A program made the translations under genes and the position numbers. From an uncultured Lachnospiraceae bacterium (lineage in GTDB: Bacteria; Bacillota; Clostridia; Lachnospirales; Lachnospiraceae), in contig CACWHK010000019.1 of the NCBI GenBank assembly GCA_902760755.1, positions 1 to 50,735 on the forward strand: a DNA stretch of 50,735 nt. The letters are read 5' to 3'. Shown piece after piece: positions 34,001 through 42,525 of the stretch. The notes under the pieces are model-generated. The model had not been told where the DNA came from. It worked only from the letters and a program-made list of their open reading frames with translations, and made no database searches. The stretch's first letter is position 1; each line of letters opens with the position of its first letter.

Positions 34001-35876
34001 CCGAGTCTCTCCGGAAGAAATTGATGAATACCGGGATGCCGTCGGAGGATCCCAGCTTCACGCCACCTTCATCCGAAACATGCGCAAAAATCCAAGGGTA
34101 CATTCCCGCAATCGTATTGGAGGGAATACCCCTGGCTTCCTTAACCATAGGATCATAATTCGAGATCTGTGAGCCGATGAAGGCCTGCAGCTGCATGAAA
34201 TCCATCTGAGACAGCTTCATGCCGGCTTCCGTCCAGGTATGGCGAACGGTCTTGCGCATATCCGGGATCATGGGACATCTGGACTTGAATCCTTCTCCCA
34301 GAACCGGATCCTCTTTCGTCGCAAGCGCATCATATCCGGTAACGTAGATATTTACGGAGAGCAGTGCTTCATTCTCCTGCTGTAGTGTAACCAGCAGGGA
34401 GGACAGCGTCTCGATATGGGTCTGCAGTTCCAGTCGTTTGGAATCAATGCCCGTGGAGATATAACGTCCGCGCAGCTCGGCCAGTGAACGGTCGATGGCA
34501 CGGATGGCCTTGCTTCGATCCATAGGCGTAACCTTCACCACCACCTTGGTGGCCGGGAAGGACATGACTCCCGCAAGCCATGCATCTCCTACAACGGATG
34601 GATAATTGATCACACGGAAATTATGGGTGATCAGTCCGCCCACCTCGATCTTCCGTGCACTGAACTTCAGTTTTTCGGGCATAGCCCACTCTGCCCAATG
34701 CTCCGGATCGATGGAATCGATGTCATGCTCATCAAAATCCAGGGTATTGGAATATTTCAGGAAGAGAGCCAGACCGCGGTCATCCAGACGGCGTACGGAC
34801 AGTTCCGCCTGCTCCAATGCCTCCAGTGCCTGGTTGGTTATCATCCGGAGATTTCTTCTGTCACGTTCGAAAAGCACCAGATAGTAGAAGCCCTCAATGA
34901 CAAGATCATCGGTACAGAGGGCGGATATCTCGGAGATCCTCGCCTCTTCCACTTCCACACGTGCCTTCAGCTCATCCTCACGGATCAGTCCGCTTTCATA
35001 GGAGCTTTTCAGTGCATCCAGCTTCCCGTACTCTGACTCCAGATACCGTTCATACATGATGGGACGCTGCAGCTTCACGATATTTACGCCGTATGCTCCG
35101 TTCAGTCCACGGAGGACCTTGCCGAAGCAGTTTTCAATGGCGTTGTTCCTGCGATAGGAGGAATGGAACCGGAATTCAACGGGGTCGATCTCAATGACCG
35201 CGCCCACGTACTCATCGGCGTACTCGATAAAACCATCCTTGATACCGGTGAAGGGAATGAAATCACTGACATCCGCATAATTGGAGGTATCTTCCTTGCT
35301 TTCGGCCTTCTCCTTCTTCTTTGCGGCACTCCGTTTTGCTCTGGCCAGCCAGACTGCATCCTTCTCTTCCTTTGTCGCCGTCTTGCTCTTTAAGATCTTA
35401 TTCTCTTCTTTGATCAGCTGCTTCAGAGCCTTCTTCTCGTCAACGGAATTCTTCTCTTCTTCCTCATCCGACTCTTCGTTTTCTTCGGACTCAGCCTTAT
35501 AGAAGTCATCCATCAGCTGTTCCCTGTCCTTGTCCTTCATATTCTTCAGGGCTTTGTCATCAAAAACTCGGTAGAATCTTCGGGGAAATGCGCGGTACCG
35601 AAGCATATGCCAGAAGAAGACATAGATCGGTGAGTCATTCACACGAACGATCAGCATTCCAAAGATACCCATGACGAATATGGCTATGATCCAGCGATAG
35701 GGAAGCGATGATACCGCGCAGAGCGCAGCAATTCCAAGGCCCAACAGAGCGACGAGTACGTCTACTATGTTGATCCCCTTGAAGAGCTCCAGCTTTACTT
35801 TAGTTTTTCCCGGTATCAGTCGCACGTCTAAATCCTCACCGTGTTCTTTCTTTTCTGATCCGGGGAGGATCCCCAT
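31068..35876 (-). CDS. virB4: PrgI-VirB4 fusion: type IV secretion ATPase with long acidic repeat tail
   Basis: 1602 residues. The first 120 residues have two membrane helices (about 33-56 and 60-80) and RYRAFPRRFYR, like the small PrgI proteins of Gram-positive conjugation systems. After a charged linker the VirB4/TraE ATPase follows, with Walker A GKSGSGKSYTT near 635-645 and Walker B VVVIDEAHVFID near 873-884. From about 1080 there is a long extension: GYGGDGYGDDGYG repeats, six copies of a 14-residue unit around GYGETGEAYA, then an Asp/Glu/Ser tail ending in basic KKKKGA. VirB4 drives substrate transfer and pilin handling at the inner face of the membrane. It is 24 bases downstream of the VirB6-like gene. 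Confidence 0.93.
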   Translation of the reverse strand: MGILPGSEKKEHGEDLDVRLIPGKTKVKLELFKGINIVDVLVALLGLGIAALCAVSSLPYRWIIAIFVMGIFGMLIVRVNDSPIYVFFWHMLRYRAFPRRFYRVFDDKALKNMKDKDREQLMDDFYKAESEENEESDEEEEKNSVDEKKALKQLIKEENKILKSKTATKEEKDAVWLARAKRSAAKKKEKAESKEDTSNYADVSDFIPFTGIKDGFIEYADEYVGAVIEIDPVEFRFHSSYRRNNAIENCFGKVLRGLNGAYGVNIVKLQRPIMYERYLESEYGKLDALKSSYESGLIREDELKARVEVEEARISEISALCTDDLVIEGFYYLVLFERDRRNLRMITNQALEALEQAELSVRRLDDRGLALFLKYSNTLDFDEHDIDSIDPEHWAEWAMPEKLKFSARKIEVGGLITHNFRVINYPSVVGDAWLAGVMSFPATKVVVKVTPMDRSKAIRAIDRSLAELRGRYISTGIDSKRLELQTHIETLSSLLVTLQQENEALLSVNIYVTGYDALATKEDPVLGEGFKSRCPMIPDMRKTVRHTWTEAGMKLSQMDFMQLQAFIGSQISNYDPMVKEARGIPSNTIAGMYPWIFAHVSDEGGVKLGSSDGIPVFINFFRRDSERVNSNMVIVGKSGSGKSYTTKSLLLNLASEDSKIFILDPENEYSELAHNLHGRIINVGNAKYGRLNPFHIITALDDDEAGEGGGPAGSFATHLQFLEEFFRQILPDIDKDALEYLNSLVERTYLNFGITPETDLSVLHAEDYPVFDDLYDVILAEFERTNNDYLRQMLRTLVNYISKFSTGGRNANIWNGPSTITTDENFSVFNFQSLLANRNSTIANAQMLLVLKYIDNEIIKNRDYNLRYNLKRKIVVVIDEAHVFIDTKFPVALDFMFQLAKRIRKYNGMQIVITQNIKDFVGSEEIARKSTAIINACQYSFVFGLAPNDMDDLCKLYEKAGGINEQEQEDILSAKRGQAFAIMSPTSRTSFHIDVPELFVDMFENPEFETVYFAGEEGDEIWEEFIEGSRELHDANLNDRLIYEEEHPGVEGIRPPEDEPGSTLNFSEVTEEELLMEQEEQRREAPVSAVNKMLAAEEAVNRREYEMATMRFGGIRLEEVDGLSGEGYGGDGYGGDGYGDDGYGSDGYGDEGGDWYGDDGYAETDYAGDGYEGNYGAGGYAPENGGAYRENVAQRGPSVAYTDAMLEEKLSRFRASIRAEMEQELMERLKWISIGASLGNGSGLNGAAFDAAAQAAAGQASGSEENAGYYGAYEGTGDGYAETGEAYADAGAEYGETREAYADVGAEYGETGEAYAGAGYGENGETYAGTGDGYGETGEAYAGVDAGYGETGEAYAGVDAGDGSAADLFAEDESEDEEFTVDADSLFSDSDEDGIRGLDEADALESDEEDIPGSDEDDIFGSDEDDILGSEEDDDSALEDDEESESDESYESLDDEDENFEMDASGLFHQDDSEEDDLLDDEDLNMDRMNHDFDYDLEDDSDLNDDPDLDDDGEFDDDEFSDDLSEYDDDDDFDLDDDDLDDDDDFGHTPFLFAELLEKAAEEYAEMDLDERMAESGEEVMEITLDELSQYIRDLHKKKKGA
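31226..31440 (-). repeat. Asp/Glu-coding low-complexity tract in virB4-like gene
   Basis: Trinucleotide-rich DNA (ATC, GTC, TCC on the plus strand) coding a nearly continuous D/E/S/L segment such as DDDDFDLDDDDLDDDDDFG. It makes the end of the VirB4-like protein strongly acidic. Confidence 0.85.
31779..32055 (-). repeat. 42-bp tandem repeats coding GYGETGEAYA units
   Basis: Six to seven imperfect tandem copies of a 42-bp unit (one copy shortened to 36 bp) in the VirB4-like tail, each coding 12-14 residues around GYGETGEAYA. Copy-to-copy identity is high, so copy number is likely to vary between strains. Confidence 0.85.
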
Positions 35877-35899
35877 GCGGGATCATCCCCTGTAATCGA

Positions 35900-38800
35900 T
35901 CAGTTGTTATTGTTATTATTATTGTTGTTTCTTGGACCGTTTCTCCTCTGATTGATTCCCGGTCCTCTCTGATTATTCAGGTTCAGGCCTCCCGCTCTGG
36001 GTCCCTGAAGATTCTGTGCCGGCCGATTGACGGGCTGAAGATTCTGTGCCGGCTGATGGATCGGCTGGCCAATGTTCAATCTCGGTCCCTGAAGATCCTG
36101 TGCCGGCTGGTTAATCGCCACGCCCTGAACATTCTGTCTATGAGGAACATTTACCTGTCCATGTGCATTTGGTCCCTGGTTCATGTTCGGTCCCTGGTTC
36201 ACGTTCGGTCCCTGGTTCACGTTCGGTCCCTGGTTCGCTCCCGGTGCCTGAACATTCGGCTGAGCATTTCCACCTGCGGGCTGACCGATGACAGGTCCGT
36301 CATCATTCAGGTTCAGATTCACACGATGGATATCACCCATACTATGTCTGCCCTCAGGTATATCAACATTCACATCGTTAACGGCATTTCGTTCGCCGAT
36401 ATCTCCCAGGGCCTCATTCTCCGGTACCACATCGTCATTGAACAGTCCACCATACTGACGCTGGTTGTCCGGGATATCCCCTACAGCTCCTGCGCCTTCC
36501 TGGCCTGCTCCGAGGCCTGCATCACCGAGGTTATCATCGTCGGCACCGGCGCCGATATTATTCAGATTCTGAGGAATATCGGCCTCTGCAGGTCCGTCAT
36601 AATCCGCTCCGTAACCGTCACCAATTCCGAAGAGATCATCATCAAAGTTATAGTTATTATTATTCAGATTGTTCGGCAGGTCATCTACGCCGCCACCAAC
36701 TGCTGCTCCGCCAACCTGGGCTCCATCAGCTGCTCCGCCGCCAACCTGGGCTCCGTCGACCGCTCCGCCACCGACTGCTCCGCCGATACCACCACGTCCG
36801 CCAATTGCTCCGACTGTTGCACGACCGGCCGCTCCGCCAACTGCTGCTCCGGCACGACCTGCTCCGCCAACTGCTCCGCCGACTGCTCCGCCAATAACTG
36901 CTCCGACTCCGGCTCGGCCGCCGACTGCTCCGCCTCGGCCTGCTCCGCCAACTCCGCCTCGACCTGCACCGCCGCCAACGCCTGCTCCGCCTCGGCCTGC
37001 TCCGCCGCCAACGCCTGCTCCGCCTCGACCTGCACCGCCGCCAACGCCTGCTCCGCCTCGGCCTGCACCGCCGCCTGCACCGGCTCCGCCTCGGCCTGCT
37101 CCGCCAACACCGGCTCCGCCACGACCTGCTCCGCCAACGCCTCCGCCGGCTCCGCCACGACCTGCTCCGCCAACGCCTCCGCCGGCTCCGCCACGGCCTG
37201 CTCCGCCAATGCCTCCGCCGGCTCCGCCACGGCCTGCGCCGCCGATTCCGCCGGCACCGCCACCCGGATTCATCGGGTTACGCATATTCTGCGGACGTTC
37301 ATTTGCCTTCTCTCTTGCTTCCATCTTGCGATCCAGATCATCATGCTTCATATCAACCGAAGCCAGCTTCTTTGCATCTGACAGCGTACGATTACCGTTC
37401 TGCATGTAATCCAGGGTCTTCTTCATATGGTTCAGCTCATTCTTCTTCAGAGGAGCACCGTTACGATGGGCACCGTTCTTCTCCGCAAATGCGATATCCG
37501 CAGCCAGTCTCTTCTGATCTCTCTGGCGATCCCGTTCTCTTCCCTGTTTTACGGTATCCGAATCCTTACTCTTATCATGTGGAGCCACCAGGCCGGCAGC
37601 CTCCGCTGCTCCACGGATGGAACGACCTACTGCGGAAAGACCCGTCTTATCCGCAATCTTGCCACCCAGTTTCTTTGCTACACCTCCCAGTGCGCCACCG
37701 ACCCCTTTGGTAGCTCCGCCCACTGCTCCGGTCACTGAGTCGCCCAGCTTGCCAGCGATATTGCTGCCGCTCATGGCCTGAAGTCCACGTCCGACCTTAC
37801 TGTTGGTTACCTTGTCACGCACATCACCGGCCAGGATCGCCTGATATCCTGCATTGTCGGCCAGGATACCGGTGAAGATGCCGTTCACCTTATTTACTGC
37901 GGTGATACCACCATAGGTGATCACGCATTTTACGATACACTCCAGAAGCACACTGTCCGAGATGCTGAGAGCCGGGCTCCAGACGATAGGCAGGAAGATC
38001 AGGAACAGCCGCATGGAAAGCACCATTCCCACTACGCCCAGAAGCTGTACGATAAACGCGGTGATCCACTGCTTGAACTTTCCACCGTCATCCAAAGGCA
38101 TGGCTGCGATGGCCAGGGGAGAAGCAATGTAGAGTGCCAGCAGGTTGAAGATCCGCACGGCGCAGGTGATGATGACCACCAGCATTTCCATCAGGATTGC
38201 AACGGAAACCGCATACACCAGAAGATAGTTCATCTTGCTGGGGCTGGGATTAAAGGCCTCACGTACCGCATCCCAGTCATAGATGCTCCGCTGTCCCGTG
38301 TAGAAGGGCTGGCGCACCGGATCGTAGAAGGACGGCATCTGGTTAAATGCATCATTTCGTGCTGCCGCATTCTTCCCGATGGTACCCATGGTACCGATGA
38401 GGAAAAGAACCCTGTCCATGGGGACAGTTCCCGTTCCCTTCTCCGCAATCTCCACCTGACGCTCATAATACTCCAGCACACGGACATTGGTGTTCGCCCG
38501 AAAGGCTTCCATACAGTCCAGAAGCGCATTTGTCAGACCGTCATCATAAGCATCCAGCGGCGCTTCCGAATTGTAATCGTAACCGGTCCCCAGTTCTTCC
38601 ATGAGACTCTGCCAGGTGACCTGCACCTGATTGTTCTCATCATAAGAGACGTAATGGAACTTGAATACTCCCTGCTCCGCCAGAAGCTGCAGATCCTGCC
38701 TTATATCATTGTAGCAGGCATTCAGATTATATCTGGAACGATAGGATGGATTCAGGGAATAATTGCCGATGGTATTGATGACCCGCCCCATGGCGGCATA

Positions 38801-39313
38801 CTGTTCATTTGTAAATCGTATGGAGGTCTGCTCCGTGTATTTATGCCCGCTGTTTATGGCTTCACTGATGGAGCCCGTCAGCACATTGGTGGTGGAAAGG
38901 GCTACGATCATAATGGCATTCATACCGACGATCAACAGGATACTCTTCAGCAGATTGCCGATGATGATCCCCATAGTCACGCCCTGCTGCTTATCCCGGA
39001 AATCACCGATCTTCCTGACCACTGCAACGATGGCAAAGCCAAAGGCGAATATGATACCGATGATAGCCACCGTCGTATAAATTCCTCTGACGGCACCGTG
39101 ACTGAAGAAAACATCGATAAGCGACATATCCTTTGTATCATATTTCACCGATCGCTCGCCGGTGAAGATCATCATGGTCTCCTCCACCAGCCGTACGAAA
39201 CGAAGGATCAGACTTTCCAGCATAAAAAACAGACGGTAGATCAGATTCTCCAGCATCGATTGAAACCAGTCTTTAATTGGGCTAAGGATATCTCCTATTC
39301 CAAATAAAACCAT
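35900..39313 (-). CDS. VirB6/TrbL-like polytopic channel protein with giant low-complexity tail
   Basis: 1137 residues. The first 500 residues hold about six membrane helices, including GIYTTVAIIGIIFAFGFAI, LLKSILLIVGMNAIMIVAL, RIFNLLALYIASPLAIAAM (a segment typical of VirB6/TrbL-like proteins of Gram-positive integrative elements) and ITAFIVQLLGVVGMVLSMR. Then comes a Gly/Ala stretch with KVGRGLQAMSG, a Lys/Arg-rich part, about 200 residues of GGAGRGGAGVGG-type repeats (about 685-880), an acidic segment, four NVNQGP repeats and an Asn/Gln/Pro-rich C-terminus ending in nine asparagines. The membrane part should form the translocation channel. GAGGG stands about 6 bases before the ATG. Lies between the Ig-like surface protein and the VirB4-like gene. 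Confidence 0.88.
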   Translation of the reverse strand: MVLFGIGDILSPIKDWFQSMLENLIYRLFFMLESLILRFVRLVEETMMIFTGERSVKYDTKDMSLIDVFFSHGAVRGIYTTVAIIGIIFAFGFAIVAVVRKIGDFRDKQQGVTMGIIIGNLLKSILLIVGMNAIMIVALSTTNVLTGSISEAINSGHKYTEQTSIRFTNEQYAAMGRVINTIGNYSLNPSYRSRYNLNACYNDIRQDLQLLAEQGVFKFHYVSYDENNQVQVTWQSLMEELGTGYDYNSEAPLDAYDDGLTNALLDCMEAFRANTNVRVLEYYERQVEIAEKGTGTVPMDRVLFLIGTMGTIGKNAAARNDAFNQMPSFYDPVRQPFYTGQRSIYDWDAVREAFNPSPSKMNYLLVYAVSVAILMEMLVVIITCAVRIFNLLALYIASPLAIAAMPLDDGGKFKQWITAFIVQLLGVVGMVLSMRLFLIFLPIVWSPALSISDSVLLECIVKCVITYGGITAVNKVNGIFTGILADNAGYQAILAGDVRDKVTNSKVGRGLQAMSGSNIAGKLGDSVTGAVGGATKGVGGALGGVAKKLGGKIADKTGLSAVGRSIRGAAEAAGLVAPHDKSKDSDTVKQGRERDRQRDQKRLAADIAFAEKNGAHRNGAPLKKNELNHMKKTLDYMQNGNRTLSDAKKLASVDMKHDDLDRKMEAREKANERPQNMRNPMNPGGGAGGIGGAGRGGAGGGIGGAGRGGAGGGVGGAGRGGAGGGVGGAGRGGAGVGGAGRGGAGAGGGAGRGGAGVGGGAGRGGAGVGGGAGRGGAGVGGGAGRGGVGGAGRGGAVGGRAGVGAVIGGAVGGAVGGAGRAGAAVGGAAGRATVGAIGGRGGIGGAVGGGAVDGAQVGGGAADGAQVGGAAVGGGVDDLPNNLNNNNYNFDDDLFGIGDGYGADYDGPAEADIPQNLNNIGAGADDDNLGDAGLGAGQEGAGAVGDIPDNQRQYGGLFNDDVVPENEALGDIGERNAVNDVNVDIPEGRHSMGDIHRVNLNLNDDGPVIGQPAGGNAQPNVQAPGANQGPNVNQGPNVNQGPNMNQGPNAHGQVNVPHRQNVQGVAINQPAQDLQGPRLNIGQPIHQPAQNLQPVNRPAQNLQGPRAGGLNLNNQRGPGINQRRNGPRNNNNNNNNN
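36170..36240 (-). repeat. 18-bp tandem repeats coding NVNQGP
   Basis: Four near-identical 18-bp units (CCTGGTTCACGTTCGGTC on the plus strand) in the tail of the VirB6-like gene, coding NVNQGP/NMNQGP. Confidence 0.85.
36670..37262 (-). repeat. GC-rich repeats coding Gly/Ala/Arg tail of the VirB6-like protein
   Basis: About 590 bp of short imperfect repeats (GCTCCGCC, GCCAACGCC, ACCTGC on the plus strand) coding GGAGRGGAGVGG units. All three plus-strand frames stay open because of the composition, but only the minus frame is part of a real gene. Confidence 0.85.
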
Positions 39314-39323
39314 ACTTACCCTC

Positions 39324-40322
39324 TTAACGTACTCGAATCTTCTTTCTGGTTATAATCAGTGCAATCACGACTCCAAGGACAGCCAGGGAGATTGCGACGA
39401 TGAACAGAGTTGCATTCAGGTTCAGATACAGCAGGATCCGGAAATCCTGCTCGATGGAATTTCCGGCACGGTCTGTAACCACTACGTGATAGGAGCCGGT
39501 TTCCGACACCTGATTATCGTCATCCAGAGTTACATTTTCCGTGTCATCCATAACGATGGATATGGTATCCCCTTCCACCATGCCTGTTACCGTCACCGGC
39601 CCACGGGCATTGTTCTCGGCATCCAGGCCTTCAAAGGTTACCTGGGGAGGGGTATGATCGATCTTTACGTCCAGCTTATAGCTTTCCCCTGTCTGGGCAG
39701 AGGTATAATTCACCACATAGTGCCCTTCCTTCGTCATGTCCACGGTTCCCGTGGAATGGGACTGCAGCTGATCATCCACTGAAAGGGATGTGATGGAGAA
39801 GCCGTTGGGAAGCACCAGATAGGTGAGCTTCCCGGTGATCTCATTCACGATCTGGAAGGAAAGCAGCTGCTTCTCGCTGTTATTGTCATAGGTTACCACC
39901 ACATAATTACCCGGCTCCTTGATGGGAGACGGAACATCCGTCATGGCAGCCCCGTCTTTATAGACCGACAGGTTCATCTCGCCTTCCTTGGCAAGGGTTA
40001 CGCTGTCCGTCACCACCATGCCGTCCGCAACACTGCTTCGAATGGAGGATGTGCCTACACTGAACACATATTCCTTTGAGATCCGGTTAAACCGGACATT
40101 CTCGGAGATGTTGATATACTCATCCGTACTTTCCGCCCCATCCGTCGCCGGAGCACCGGTAACCATATCCACCGGACCGGAATATCCGATATTATCCACC
40201 GGATCCGAGGACACGGAAGTGGAAGCCTCCTGTTGGCCGTCCTCGCCCACCGCATGCACGGTCATCCCCGGAAGCAGGGCTCCAAGCAGTATGAAAATGA
40301 ATGCAACGGATGCTTTCTTCAT
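39324..40322 (-). CDS. Surface protein: signal peptide, Ig-like region, C-terminal membrane anchor
   Basis: 332 residues. A Sec signal peptide (MKKASVAFIFILLGALLPGM, cleavage near VHA, residue 24), an extracellular part with beta-strand repeats, an Ig-like stretch introduced by IDHTPPQVTFEG and ending TDRAGNSIEQDF (about 213-295), and a C-terminal membrane helix (about 301-325) with a basic stop RKKIRVR. This is a type I membrane protein exposed outside. The stop is 10 bases before the VirB6-like start and the gene follows virD4 by 26 bases, so it belongs to the machine operon and may be its outer cap or adhesin (inference). Confidence 0.88.
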   Translation of the reverse strand: MKKASVAFIFILLGALLPGMTVHAVGEDGQQEASTSVSSDPVDNIGYSGPVDMVTGAPATDGAESTDEYINISENVRFNRISKEYVFSVGTSSIRSSVADGMVVTDSVTLAKEGEMNLSVYKDGAAMTDVPSPIKEPGNYVVVTYDNNSEKQLLSFQIVNEITGKLTYLVLPNGFSITSLSVDDQLQSHSTGTVDMTKEGHYVVNYTSAQTGESYKLDVKIDHTPPQVTFEGLDAENNARGPVTVTGMVEGDTISIVMDDTENVTLDDDNQVSETGSYHVVVTDRAGNSIEQDFRILLYLNLNATLFIVAISLAVLGVVIALIITRKKIRVR

Positions 40323-40348
40323 GCGCGACTTATCTCCAAAAATCAGTG

Positions 40349-42358
40349 TTATGCTGTTTCCTCTTCCCGTTCTCCCAGCACCGTGTTGTTCCGCTCCTCC
40401 AGGTCATAGTAAACCTCGTCTGCACGGAACATACGGCTTCGCAGCTCGTCCATGTTCATCCGTCCCATATGGTAGAACGGACATTTGTAGCTGGGGGTGT
40501 ACTGTGTCTTCAACGGATAATTGCCAAAGGTTACGATAATGGCATTTCCGGTACTTTCCTTATTGTTCAGCATCTGCAGCTCAGAAGGATAGATCAGAGG
40601 CCGCACCTGTGACTGGGTGGACAGATTCAGCTCACCGGCCTTCGCTCCGATGGCAGAGGATGTGGAGGTTGTCCGTACCGTCATATTTCCGCAGAGCTTC
40701 GAGAATTCTTCGCAGGTTCCGATATCATTGGAACCGATGAACATCTTCATACCGCAGTTGGACTTCACGATGTCCGCCACCTTCTCGCCGTAGACGTTGT
40801 TCAGCTGGGAGTAGGACTGCACCACCAAGTTAAACCAGATCTTACGGGAACGTCCTACGGTGATCATCTTGTCGAACTTCTCGATCTTCGGCATATTTCC
40901 GAACTCATCCAGAATGAAGTAGACATTTCGCGGAAGGGAAAGGTCTTCCCTGGCAGATGCCACTTTGATCAGAGCCTTATACATACAGAGCACAAAGACC
41001 GCTGCCAGTCCGTGACGGGTATCCTTCTCATCCGGGATCTTCAGGAACAGAGCCGTAGGCTGATCCGCGAACTTCTCCGCCTGGACATCTGTAGCCGAGG
41101 TAAGGCCGCAGAGCCCCCGGTCATTGAACATGTTCAGCTTGTCAAATGTTATGGACATATAGGAGGAAAGGGTTGTATCGGTCGCAGACATTACCTGACG
41201 TGACAGGGTAAATGCCTGGGACAGCTTGCTCCGGCCGTTGAAGTAATCCTTCAGTGCCGCAAACTCATCCTCTGAATTCGTCAGGGCCTTGTTGATGTTG
41301 AAGAAGTTGAACTTCTCCTTGGTCATGCCCAGACGCTCATCCTCGGAATCCTCCAGCATGGCAAGACATGTGGCCATGATGATGGATCTGGCGCCCTTCT
41401 CCCATACAGGATCCTTATCATTCTCAATGGGACAGATGACGGAGATCAGATCGTTCAGATCCTCGTACATCTCGTCGTAAAACTTCTGCCGGGTCACTGC
41501 CACATCATCCCTGCAGTGGGACAGATCGGCATAAGCCCTGCCCCGCCATTCGGCCCAGGGCTCTCCGTCTTCCACATCGCCGTCCACCCGATCCAGATCC
41601 GGATAATCCTCCATACTGTCCTTGTGAAGGCGGATCTCCTTTCCAGCCTGAATGTACTCCTGGTACATGTCCCAGATCCCCTCCAGCGGATTCCAGCGGG
41701 AGGAAGAATAAGTATCGCGGAGATCCAGCAGAAGCACCTTGTACCCCCGGGACTCCAGATATGCGGAGTGCAGATCAAAGAGCTCGCCCTTCGGGTCCGT
41801 CATGATCATGGAACTGCCTGCAGATGTGGAGGCCAGGAGCTGGATCATGGGGTTGATAAAGGTTGTGGTCTTACCGGAACCGGTGGCACCGATGACCAGA
41901 GAGTGCGCTCCGGGATAGAAGTTCACCTGCAGGTGGTTCTTCTTATCCAGCACCGCACGGACAGGGATCCCGTCCTGGGTTACCTTGTTCAGCTCTTCAT
42001 AGACATGTTCCGGGAAATACTTGTCCCGTTCCTCATCCGTAAGGAACCGGCTGTTTTCCAGGGATCCCTTAACCACATCCAGGTTCCGGTTTCCCTTCAG
42101 GAGCTTCCCGGTCTTCTCAAAGACGAAGAAGTCCAGATTGTTTCCTGTAAGGAGCCAGATCATGAATACCACGAAAGCTCCAATCATCCCGTAGAGATAG
42201 GTTCTGAAGTCCAGCATGATAGAGATGTCGATGTCCCAGTCTCCGCCCTTCATCACCTCCGGAAGATTGATGATCAGCATCCGGATCACAAAGCCAAGTA
42301 CTGCCGTAAGCAGGATGAATACCACGATCCATATCAGTAGCTTTTTCTTTTTATTCAT
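40349..42358 (-). CDS. virD4: VirD4/TraG-type coupling ATPase
   Basis: 669 residues from MNKKKKLLIWIVVFI. Two N-terminal membrane helices (about 6-29 and 46-68), Walker A VIGATGSGKTTTFINP near 152-167, MIMTDPKGELFDLH shortly after, Walker B VYFILDEFGNMPKIEKF near 478-494, and QSYSQLNNVYG in the C-terminal half. These match the Gram-positive VirD4/TraG coupling proteins that select substrates for type IV secretion. No relaxase is nearby, so the substrate here is probably protein. A GGAG site lies 11 bases before the chosen start. Upstream, a 32-bp tandem repeat array fills the gap to the preceding gene. Confidence 0.95.
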   Translation of the reverse strand: MNKKKKLLIWIVVFILLTAVLGFVIRMLIINLPEVMKGGDWDIDISIMLDFRTYLYGMIGAFVVFMIWLLTGNNLDFFVFEKTGKLLKGNRNLDVVKGSLENSRFLTDEERDKYFPEHVYEELNKVTQDGIPVRAVLDKKNHLQVNFYPGAHSLVIGATGSGKTTTFINPMIQLLASTSAGSSMIMTDPKGELFDLHSAYLESRGYKVLLLDLRDTYSSSRWNPLEGIWDMYQEYIQAGKEIRLHKDSMEDYPDLDRVDGDVEDGEPWAEWRGRAYADLSHCRDDVAVTRQKFYDEMYEDLNDLISVICPIENDKDPVWEKGARSIIMATCLAMLEDSEDERLGMTKEKFNFFNINKALTNSEDEFAALKDYFNGRSKLSQAFTLSRQVMSATDTTLSSYMSITFDKLNMFNDRGLCGLTSATDVQAEKFADQPTALFLKIPDEKDTRHGLAAVFVLCMYKALIKVASAREDLSLPRNVYFILDEFGNMPKIEKFDKMITVGRSRKIWFNLVVQSYSQLNNVYGEKVADIVKSNCGMKMFIGSNDIGTCEEFSKLCGNMTVRTTSTSSAIGAKAGELNLSTQSQVRPLIYPSELQMLNNKESTGNAIIVTFGNYPLKTQYTPSYKCPFYHMGRMNMDELRSRMFRADEVYYDLEERNNTVLGEREEETA

Positions 42359-42389
42359 CTGTTCCGGCACTCCTTTCTCCCTACTCCTC

Positions 42390-42525
42390 AATCCAGGGTT
42401 TTCACCTTACTCCGACCTCTCAATCCAGGGTTTTCACCTTACTCCGACCTCCCAATCCAGGGGTATTCCCTTGCTCCGACCTCTCAGTCCAGGTTTTTCC
42501 CTTGCTCCGGCCTCTCAACCCGGAT
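42390..42525 (-). repeat. 32-bp tandem repeat array upstream of virD4
   Basis: Four full copies (42390-42421, 42422-42453, 42454-42485, 42486-42516 with one base lost) and a partial fifth, unit AATCCAGGGTTTTCACCTT... on the plus strand. The array fills the gap between the anchored protein gene and virD4. Unit length is not a multiple of 3 and no spacers are present, so it is neither coding nor CRISPR. On the minus strand each unit carries a GAGGTCGGAG Shine-Dalgarno-like word. Confidence 0.9.

Noticed and set aside
36056-37713. Long plus-strand and alternative minus-strand open frames across the repeat-rich tail
   Set aside because: They translate to Pro/Ala, Ser/Cys/Ala or Ala/Glu monotony caused by GC-rich repeats; the minus-strand frame continuous with the VirB6-like membrane part is the real one.
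42390-42525. CRISPR array
   Set aside because: The 32-bp units are directly adjacent without spacers, and no cas genes exist in the window.
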